A stretch of DNA of 64,000 bases. Origin: Defluviitaleaceae bacterium (GTDB lineage: Bacteria > Bacillota > Clostridia > Lachnospirales > WQUN01). Within the stretch, counting starts at the first letter, position 1; each line of letters starts with the position of its first letter. This document shows, piece by piece, positions 53,646 through 60,270 of this stretch. The notes beneath the pieces are model-generated. The model saw only the letters and a program-made list of their open reading frames with translations. It had not been told where the DNA came from and searched no databases. Location of the stretch: positions 124,001 to 188,000 of the forward strand of contig WQZS01000001.1 in assembly GCA_009780585.1 (NCBI GenBank). Direction: 5' to 3'. Made by a program: the position numbers and the translations under genes.

Positions 53646-55358
53646 ATGCCTTACACCGTTTTATACCGTAAGAAACGCCCCCGTACCTTCGCGCAGGTTG
53701 TCGGGCAGCCCCATATCGTGGAGGCGTTGCGTAACCAACTGCGAAGCTCTCAAACCTCTCACGCCTACCTGTTCTGCGGTACGCGCGGCACGGGTAAGAC
53801 GACCGCCGCCAAGATCATGGCGCGGGCGATTAATTGCACCGACCTAAAAGACGGCGACCCGTGCAATACCTGCCCAACTTGCGAAAGCATCTTGGCCGAC
53901 CGTTGCCTTGACGTGGCGGAAATCGACGCCGCTTCCAATAACGGCGTGGACGATATCCGCAACCTGCGCGACGAAGTGAAGTACCCCCCCACCGAATGTA
54001 CGCACAAGGTCTATATCATCGACGAGGTGCATATGCTCACGACCAGCGCGTTTAACGCTTTGCTTAAGACGCTGGAGGAACCGCCCCCGCACGTCGTGTT
54101 CATCCTCGCCACTACCGACCCGCAAAAGGTACCCGTCACGGTGCTTTCGCGCTGCCAACGGTACGATTTCCGCCGGATTAAAACGCCGGACATCGTGGCC
54201 GCTCTTGTTAAATATTTGGACGAAGAAGATTGCCCCTTCGAAAAGGACGCGCTTGAATATATCGCTTACCATTGCGACGGCGCGATGCGCGACGCATTGA
54301 GCCTGTTGGATCAAGCCTTATCCCTTCGCCCCGCGCCCGACGCGCCGTTGCGGCTTGAAACCGTGCGTGATTTGCTCGGTGCGGTGGATAGGGAGGTTCT
54401 GTTTGCCTTTACCGATACCCTCGCCGAGGGTGACGGCTTCGGCGTGCTGTCGATTATTGATTCTGCCGCCAAAGAAGGCCGCGATATGGGGCAATTGGCC
54501 GCCGATTTGGTGCGGCATTTCCGTGACGCGCTGGTGGCTTCGCTGATAAAGGGGACCGACGGGCTGGACGTTTCCGCGGATATGGCGGGCAAATTGAAGG
54601 CGCAGGGGGAAAGGATTTCGCCGGGGAAGTTGATGGAATATATCCATTTGTTTTCGGAGACGTTGCGGGAGTTGCGGTTCGCGCCGCATAAACGGACGGC
54701 GCTGGAGGTTTGCGCGTTGGGATTGTGTGTGGAGCGTGTTAAACCCGCGCAAGCCACGCCCGCGTCGGGGGTGGGGATGTCCCACGTCGCTTGTACGCCT
54801 AATCCGCGCAAAGAGCGCGCGGATGATGCGCAATCGCTCCTTAGGGAATCCCCACCCCCGCCGCTCACGGGTTCGCATGGAAATGACACGCAACAAAAAA
54901 CCCCTGAAAAAAAAGTGCAAAAACAAAGTCAAAACCAATCATCAAATGATTCAATAAATGATTTTTCTGACAATTCTTCCGATATCATGCAAACCATCCA
55001 AATTGATTGGTTTTCGATATGCAATAGTTTTCCCGACCCTTTGAGAGCTTTTATTGCCCGCAGTACCGTAACGCCACAGGGCGAACAGTTGCTGATTACT
55101 TGTAATAATAACATCATGATTGAACAAATAAAAAAACACCAAATGACCATCCGCGAAGCGCTGGCCGAGCGTTATATGCTTACCACCCCGCCCAACCTTG
55201 CCTTTACCGTAGACGTTACGTACAATAAACCGACTTCGTCTCAAATTGAGACGAAGTTAGATGAAGTACCGACAATGCCTATTGAAAATGAAGCCCCACC
55301 CGACGACGATTGGGCGGCGTTCGGGCAACAAGCGGTTGATGGGGATTCACCATGGTAA
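53646..55358 (+). CDS. dnaX: DNA polymerase III subunit gamma/tau
   Basis: DnaX is the AAA+ motor of the clamp loader. The 570-residue protein has Walker A CGTRGTGKTTAAKIM, the zinc site (CNTCPTCESILADRCLD), the Walker B DEVHML and the sensor 1 motif ATTDPQKVPVTVLSRCQRY. After domain III (about residue 360) comes a low-complexity linker that holds a long inverted repeat and a run of eight A, then a C-terminal tau-like domain from about 445. The frame is intact. In this group dnaX is normally followed by ybaB and recR; here about 2.5 kb is inserted. Confidence 0.97.
   Translation: MPYTVLYRKKRPRTFAQVVGQPHIVEALRNQLRSSQTSHAYLFCGTRGTGKTTAAKIMARAINCTDLKDGDPCNTCPTCESILADRCLDVAEIDAASNNGVDDIRNLRDEVKYPPTECTHKVYIIDEVHMLTTSAFNALLKTLEEPPPHVVFILATTDPQKVPVTVLSRCQRYDFRRIKTPDIVAALVKYLDEEDCPFEKDALEYIAYHCDGAMRDALSLLDQALSLRPAPDAPLRLETVRDLLGAVDREVLFAFTDTLAEGDGFGVLSIIDSAAKEGRDMGQLAADLVRHFRDALVASLIKGTDGLDVSADMAGKLKAQGERISPGKLMEYIHLFSETLRELRFAPHKRTALEVCALGLCVERVKPAQATPASGVGMSHVACTPNPRKERADDAQSLLRESPPPPLTGSHGNDTQQKTPEKKVQKQSQNQSSNDSINDFSDNSSDIMQTIQIDWFSICNSFPDPLRAFIARSTVTPQGEQLLITCNNNIMIEQIKKHQMTIREALAERYMLTTPPNLAFTVDVTYNKPTSSQIETKLDEVPTMPIENEAPPDDDWAAFGQQAVDGDSPW
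54766..54914 (+). promoter_or_regulatory. Structured linker and A8 slip site in dnaX
   Basis: A perfect 13-bp inverted repeat (54766-54778 and 54848-54860) encloses a second hairpin (ATCCGCGC/GCGCGGAT). A run of eight A (54907-54914), read GAA AAA AAA GTG, follows 46 bases later, and a small hairpin AATCAT/ATGATT lies just after. A -1 slip would end translation after about a dozen codons and yield a gamma-like short form. Confidence 0.45.
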
Positions 55359-55380
55359 ATATAAAAAAATGGGGATTGTT

Positions 55381-56226
55381 ATGAACGCTCAAACGCAATT
55401 GGTTAAAAGAGAAGAAACTCGATTCGAAATGGTTATACGCACGGCAATGGGATTACCGGGTATAAAGATTGACCGCGCGAAATTTTTACAAAGGGAGTTA
55501 TCAAAATATTTTGATGTAAGCAAGGTATCAATGGCAATTGAATCGAACCCCGCGCAGGCAGGAATTGACGCAAAAGATATGGAACGTATTGCAAAAGCCT
55601 GTATTAATAATGAAACGGCAAGGGTTTCCGCTTTATCAGCCGCTGCCGGTATTAAAGGCGGCCTTGCCATTGCCGTAACCGTTCCTGCCGATACGGTGCA
55701 ATTTTTCGGTCATATATTAAGGATATTACAAAAGCTCGCTTACCTTTACGGTTGGCAGGAAATATTAACGGAAGAAGATAACAACTTAAACGATGAAACA
55801 TCGAATGAACTTATATTATTTATGGGTGTAATGTTCGGCGTAAACGCAGCAAACATGGCGTTATCAAAAATAGCGTTACTTGCCGCGCAAAACGTTCCCA
55901 AACAACTCATGAGGCAAGCGTTGACAAAAGGTACGATTTACCCAATCATAAAAAAAGTCGCTGCGGCGATTGGTGTTAAAATGACCAAACCAATATTGGC
56001 AAAAAGCGTCGGAAAGGCTATACCGCTTGTGGGAGCGTTTTTATCGGGTGGGATCACCTTTGCGATATTTAAACCGATGGCTTCAAGGTTAAAAAACTTT
56101 CTTTCATCCCTTTCACCGGCAAACGTGGATTTTTATAACGAGCCTCTGGATAACACGATTATCGATGAAATCGATTTTATTGATATTGGTTTAGATGAAT
56201 CCAACAAGGAGGAAGTCGAACAATGA
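55381..56226 (+). CDS. Uncharacterised protein with a glycine-rich hydrophobic core
   Basis: A 281-residue protein of a hypothetical family. It shows FLQRELSKYF near the start, then GIKGGLAIAVTVPADTVQFF and GHILRILQKLAYLYGW, a strongly conserved-looking amphipathic or membrane-associated core, a second hydrophobic stretch (VGKAIPLVGAFLSGGITFAIF) and an acidic tail. The glycine-rich helices could insert in membranes. The ATG at 55381 gives MNAQTQLVKREETRF; an earlier frame at 55261 would lie inside dnaX. Function unknown. Confidence 0.7.
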   Translation: MNAQTQLVKREETRFEMVIRTAMGLPGIKIDRAKFLQRELSKYFDVSKVSMAIESNPAQAGIDAKDMERIAKACINNETARVSALSAAAGIKGGLAIAVTVPADTVQFFGHILRILQKLAYLYGWQEILTEEDNNLNDETSNELILFMGVMFGVNAANMALSKIALLAAQNVPKQLMRQALTKGTIYPIIKKVAAAIGVKMTKPILAKSVGKAIPLVGAFLSGGITFAIFKPMASRLKNFLSSLSPANVDFYNEPLDNTIIDEIDFIDIGLDESNKEEVEQ

Positions 56227-56453
56227 AAACCTTCACCATAAAAATGATGTGGGACGATGGCTACTGGTTTTCAAGGGTTAACGAAAACGCAGGCTTTAGC
56301 CTTACGCTGGAATCAAACTCATACGATACGCTTGTGGAAAGGGTGAAGATTGCCATACAAGACATCCTTGAGGTTGATTTTAGTTATACGGGTGATTTTA
56401 AATGTATATTCCAATCGGAACGGATTGAAAATATGCAAGCCAAAGCAAGCTGA
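56223..56453 (+). CDS. HicB/DUF1902-type antitoxin, copy 1
   Basis: A 76-residue protein, MKTFTIKMMWDDGYWFSRVN, of the DUF1902/HicB-like antitoxin type with a partial RNase H-like fold. Its start overlaps the preceding gene's stop as ATGA and its stop shares one base with the HicA start. It pairs with the following HicA. Confidence 0.82.
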   Translation: MKTFTIKMMWDDGYWFSRVNENAGFSLTLESNSYDTLVERVKIAIQDILEVDFSYTGDFKCIFQSERIENMQAKAS

Positions 56454-56647
56454 TGGCAAATTACACGCGAAAAGTGAAACGAATTTTAACCGACAACGGA
56501 TGCCATTTTGTCCGGCACGGAAAAGGTGACCACGAAATATGGCACAGCTCGATAACCAATCGGATCGTAGTAGTAGATGGTAAAATCGTAAAACGTTCAA
56601 GCGCGAACGAAACGATTAAAGAAGCCGGAATCAAAACAAAGTTATAA
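56453..56647 (+). CDS. hicA: HicA-type toxin, copy 1
   Basis: A 64-residue HicA mRNA interferase-like protein with a double-stranded-RNA-binding-like fold. The segment GCHFVRHGKGDHEIW carries the probable catalytic histidine (H27), followed by the typical SANETIKEAGI ending. Antitoxin-first order and tight coupling fit the pair. Confidence 0.88.
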   Translation: MANYTRKVKRILTDNGCHFVRHGKGDHEIWHSSITNRIVVVDGKIVKRSSANETIKEAGIKTKL

Positions 56648-56676
56648 TAATAAATAAAAATAACGGGGGTAGTACA

Positions 56677-56898
56677 ATGAAAACCTACACTATAAAAATG
56701 ATGTGGGACAACGGCTACTGGCATACCAGTACGGAATCACCGCTTAATATGACGTTGGAATCAAAGTCATATGACAAGCTCGTTGAGCGTGTGCGGATAG
56801 CCGCACCCGAAATAATTGAATTAAACACAGGATATACCGGACCGATTGAATTGGTTTTCGTATCCGAACGTGTTGAAACATTGGCGGAAGCCGTATAA
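56677..56898 (+). CDS. HicB/DUF1902-type antitoxin, copy 2
   Basis: A 73-residue close relative of copy 1, starting MKTYTIKMMWDNGYWHTSTE. It begins 29 bases after the first HicA gene and shares one base with the next HicA start. The first 15 codons are nearly identical in DNA to copy 1, indicating a tandem duplication. Confidence 0.82.
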   Translation: MKTYTIKMMWDNGYWHTSTESPLNMTLESKSYDKLVERVRIAAPEIIELNTGYTGPIELVFVSERVETLAEAV

Positions 56899-57092
56899 TG
56901 GGAAATTATACGCGCCCGCTTAAAAAGATATTGAAAGATAACGGCTGTTACTTTGTACGGTATGGTAAAGGTGATCATGAAATTTGGTTTTCACCGATTA
57001 CGGGTGAAAATTTTCCAATGGACGGTAAAATCATAAAACGTACGAGCGCAAATGAAACGATCAAAAACGCCGGAATTAAAATAACACTATAA
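56898..57092 (+). CDS. hicA: HicA-type toxin, copy 2
   Basis: A 64-residue HicA, equal in length to copy 1 and identical at 44 of 64 positions by hand alignment. The catalytic region YGKGDHEIWFSPITG and the ending TSANETIKNAGIKITL are kept. Divergence is strongest in the central strand, which could allow separate pairing with its own antitoxin. Confidence 0.88.
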   Translation: MGNYTRPLKKILKDNGCYFVRYGKGDHEIWFSPITGENFPMDGKIIKRTSANETIKNAGIKITL

Positions 57093-57106
57093 GGGTTATT
57101 ATAAAC

Positions 57107-57826
57107 ATGACCATCTTTTACTTCACAGGTACGGGTAACTCGTTATTCGCGGCGAAAAGGATCGCCGATGCCGCGGGCGCGAGGCTCGTGTCGATTCCGC
57201 AGGTTATACGGACGAAGGAAACGTATACCGATGACTGCATCGGCTTCGTCTACCCGCAATATGCCAACGGCTTGCCGAAAATGGTGAGGGCTTTTATCGA
57301 GGGGAATACATTTAAAGCGGATTATTTCTTCGCGGTTGATTTGTGGTCATTTATTCATATCAACGCGTTGGGTGAAATCGCGGGTTTGGTTCCTTTGGAT
57401 TACAGTGCGTACCTTAAGACGCCGAATAACTTTATTTACCTCTTCGGCGCCCCGAAGGACCCCGCAAAACCGCTTGCGAAAACAAAAAAGCGTTTGGAAA
57501 TTATAATCAAGGATATTATCGGGCAAAAGAGGAACCGGATAAAACCCCGAAAGACCCCCGGCAACGCCACCAAATATTTCGGCAAGTCGGGCTTTAGCGT
57601 AACTTCGGCTTGTACTCAATGCGGTATTTGCGCCAAGGTTTGCCCGGCCGGGAATATACGGTTGGATTCAACCGGGCGTTTCGGTACGGAATGTGAACTG
57701 TGCTATGGGTGCGTAAATGCGTGCCCCCCGCACGCTATTTTTTCCAAGAAGGCCGAATTAAACCGCCGCCAATACAAGAACCCTTTAATTACGGTTAATG
57801 AAATCATCGAAGCGAATAAAAAATAA
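57107..57826 (+). CDS. EFR1-type flavodoxin-ferredoxin protein
   Basis: A 239-residue fusion of an N-terminal flavodoxin-like domain (MTIFYFTGTGNSLFAAKRI, the FMN-phosphate loop) and a C-terminal pair of [4Fe-4S] motifs (CTQCGICAKVCPAGN and CELCYGCVNACPPHA). EFR1 proteins are thought to shuttle electrons in anaerobes; their partners are mostly unknown. It lies 14 bases after the second hicA gene. Confidence 0.93.
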   Translation: MTIFYFTGTGNSLFAAKRIADAAGARLVSIPQVIRTKETYTDDCIGFVYPQYANGLPKMVRAFIEGNTFKADYFFAVDLWSFIHINALGEIAGLVPLDYSAYLKTPNNFIYLFGAPKDPAKPLAKTKKRLEIIIKDIIGQKRNRIKPRKTPGNATKYFGKSGFSVTSACTQCGICAKVCPAGNIRLDSTGRFGTECELCYGCVNACPPHAIFSKKAELNRRQYKNPLITVNEIIEANKK

Positions 57827-57864
57827 ATAAACCAACTAAAATAATTAAACCATAGGAGGCACCC

Positions 57865-58206
57865 ATGCCCAAAGGATTCCACGGCTCCCCCGGGGGAATG
57901 AACATGCAACAAATGATGAAGCAGGCGCAGAAGATGCAGCGCCAAATGGCCGAAATGCAGGAGGAACTCTCCAACAAAAAATTAGAGGTTTCCTCGGGCG
58001 GCGGCGCGGTCAAGATTACGATCAACGGCGAAAAGCAAATCACCGACTTGGTGATTTCGCCCGACGTGGTCGATCCCGACGATGTGGAAATGCTGCAGGA
58101 CTTGGTAATGACCGCCGTCAACGAGGCGATACGGCAAATCGACGAAGCCGCCAACAGCCAAATGTCGAAGATCACCGGCGGTATTTCCCTGCCCGGATTG
58201 TTCTGA
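57865..58206 (+). CDS. YbaB/EbfC nucleoid-associated protein
   Basis: A 113-residue dimeric DNA-binding protein with the glycine/methionine-rich start (GGMNMQQMMKQAQKMQRQM), the SSGGGAVKITINGEKQI core and the closing GISLPGLF. It is nearly always next to recR, as here. AGGAGG precedes the ATG. Confidence 0.96.
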   Translation: MPKGFHGSPGGMNMQQMMKQAQKMQRQMAEMQEELSNKKLEVSSGGGAVKITINGEKQITDLVISPDVVDPDDVEMLQDLVMTAVNEAIRQIDEAANSQMSKITGGISLPGLF

Positions 58207-58246
58207 TGCGCGCCCTTAAACATCCTTGCATGGGGGTACGCATTTA

Positions 58247-58855
58247 ATGACCCATGTATACGGCGGGTACGTGTCCCGCTTGATCGAGGAGTTGGGGCGG
58301 TTGCCGGGTATCGGGGGCAAATCCGCCCAGCGTTTGGCGTTCCATATCCTGCACATGCCCGCGGAGAAAGCGGAGCAATTGGCGTCCGCCATCGTGGAGG
58401 CGCGGCGAGGCGTGAAGTATTGTTCGGTTTGCGCCAATTTGACCGACGCCGACCCCTGTCTTTTCTGCGCCAACGTAAAGCGCGACGCGAATACGATTAT
58501 GGTGGTCGAGGACCCGCGAGACTTGGCCGCGTATGAACGTACGGGGGAATTCCACGGCTTGTACCACGTACTGCACGGGGCGATTTCGCCCATGCACGGC
58601 GTGGGGCCGAACGATTTGACCATCGCTACCTTGTTAAAACGCTTGCAATCGCCTGACGCGGACGTGCGGGAAATCATCATCGCCACCAACCCCAACGTGG
58701 AGGGCGAAGCGACCGCTCTTTACCTCGCGAAGATATTAAAGCCCCTTGGGATTAAGGTCACCCGCATCGCCCACGGCGTACCCGTCGGCGGCGATTTGGA
58801 ATTCGTGGACGAAGTCACCCTGTCGCGCGCGTTGGAAGGGCGCCGTTTGCTTTGA
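58247..58855 (+). CDS. recR: Recombination mediator RecR
   Basis: RecR forms a clamp with RecO/RecF to load RecA at gaps. The protein has the helix-hairpin-helix LGRLPGIGGKSAQRLAFHI, a C4 zinc site (CSVC and CLFC), and the Toprim domain IMVVEDPRDLAAYERTGEF. The ATG at 58247 (MTHVYGGYVSRLIEEL) is the normal family start; a TTG at 58226 is in frame but unlikely. Confidence 0.96.
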   Translation: MTHVYGGYVSRLIEELGRLPGIGGKSAQRLAFHILHMPAEKAEQLASAIVEARRGVKYCSVCANLTDADPCLFCANVKRDANTIMVVEDPRDLAAYERTGEFHGLYHVLHGAISPMHGVGPNDLTIATLLKRLQSPDADVREIIIATNPNVEGEATALYLAKILKPLGIKVTRIAHGVPVGGDLEFVDEVTLSRALEGRRLL

Positions 58856-58875
58856 TACATAGGATAGCGGCGTTT

Positions 58876-60270
58876 ATGCGCCGATTGGTTTCGACCGCGC
58901 ATATGGTCAAGCCCGATTTGCGGCGCGGTGAAATCACCCCCACCCGGGAGGCGTACAAGACTTCCCTGGGCATCGCCATACCCGCCGTGGTGGAAATGGT
59001 TTCCCTTGCGCTGATGGACATCATCAGCATGATCATGGTGGGCCGCTTGGGCGATTTCGCGATATCGTCGGTCGCGCTGACGGCGCAGCCGAGGATGATC
59101 TTCTTTTCGGTTTTCTTCGCGCTTAACGTTTCGGTCACGGCCATCATCGCCCGCGCAAAGGGTGCGGGAGAGGAAGAAAAGGCGCGTTCCTGTTTGCGTC
59201 ATGCGTTGTTGCTTATCATTATCCTCGGTACGTTGATGACGGTACTTGCGGTGTTCTTCGCGCGGCCCATGATGCTGCTTGCCGGGGCGCAGGCTGATAC
59301 CATCGGGCCCGCGGCTTCGTATTTCCGTATCGCGGGGTACGGCTTGATCTTCCAAGTGGCCACGGGTACGATTTGCGCCGCGCAACGCGCCACGGGCAAC
59401 ACGAAAATTACTTTAAAAGTGAGCGTCACCGCCAAGATCGTGCAGGTTCTGTTCAATTTCTTGCTTATTGATGGGCGGTTCGGCTTCCCCGCGATGGGTA
59501 TTGACGGCGCGGCGGTTTCGATCGTGATCGTAGGCGTGGTGGGCTTTTGCCTGGCGTTTACTTCTATTTTACAAAAGGACAGCTTCCTCCGTTTGCGCCT
59601 CACCGATAATTGGAAGCCCGACCCCGAAATGGCGCGGACCATCGGCCGCTTGTCGCTGGGCAGCGCGATCGAGCAGGTGGGCTTGCGCATCGGGTTCTTT
59701 TTATACGCGCGTGTGGTTGCCGACTTGGGCACGCTTCAATTCGCCGCACATTCGATTGCGATGCAGTTATTGAACTTGAGCTTCACCTTCGCCGACGGAA
59801 TCGGCGCGGCCACGACGTCCCTTGTGGGGCAGAATTTGGGCAAAAAACGCCCGGACCTTTCCATTATGTACGGCAAATTGGGGATGCGGCTCGCCTTCGC
59901 CGCGGCGGCCTTCCTGAGCATCACGGCCTTTTTTATCCGTTATTGGTTTACGGGTTTGTTTACGGACGACCCTTATGTACTGGAGCTTACGGTGGGGCTT
60001 TTTATACTGATTATCGTGATCCTGCCCATCCAAACGACACAGGTCGTCATGGGTGGCAGCTTGCGCGGCGCGGGCGACGTGCGCTACGTAGCCATGACGA
60101 TGTTCGTGACGGTGGGCGTTTTACGGCCGCTTACCGGGTTTGTGCTGGCGTACCCGCTGGGGTTGGGGCTGATGGGCGCGTGGATCGCAATCATCATCGA
60201 CCAAGCCGTACGGCTGTGTTTGCTGTTCTTCCGTTTTTCCGGGGGAAAGTGGATCCGCGCGAAGCTATAG
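58876..60270 (+). CDS. MATE family efflux transporter, second copy
   Basis: A 464-residue MATE transporter with 12 hydrophobic segments, IPAVVEMVSLALMDIISMIM near the start and LGSAIEQVGLRIGFFLYAR at the start of the second half. It is not a recent duplicate of the one at 52138. The ATG at 58876 has AGGA about ten bases before it; the frame could start at a TTG overlapping recR (58852). Its 3' end overlaps the convergent kinase gene by six bases. Confidence 0.92.
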   Translation: MRRLVSTAHMVKPDLRRGEITPTREAYKTSLGIAIPAVVEMVSLALMDIISMIMVGRLGDFAISSVALTAQPRMIFFSVFFALNVSVTAIIARAKGAGEEEKARSCLRHALLLIIILGTLMTVLAVFFARPMMLLAGAQADTIGPAASYFRIAGYGLIFQVATGTICAAQRATGNTKITLKVSVTAKIVQVLFNFLLIDGRFGFPAMGIDGAAVSIVIVGVVGFCLAFTSILQKDSFLRLRLTDNWKPDPEMARTIGRLSLGSAIEQVGLRIGFFLYARVVADLGTLQFAAHSIAMQLLNLSFTFADGIGAATTSLVGQNLGKKRPDLSIMYGKLGMRLAFAAAAFLSITAFFIRYWFTGLFTDDPYVLELTVGLFILIIVILPIQTTQVVMGGSLRGAGDVRYVAMTMFVTVGVLRPLTGFVLAYPLGLGLMGAWIAIIIDQAVRLCLLFFRFSGGKWIRAKL

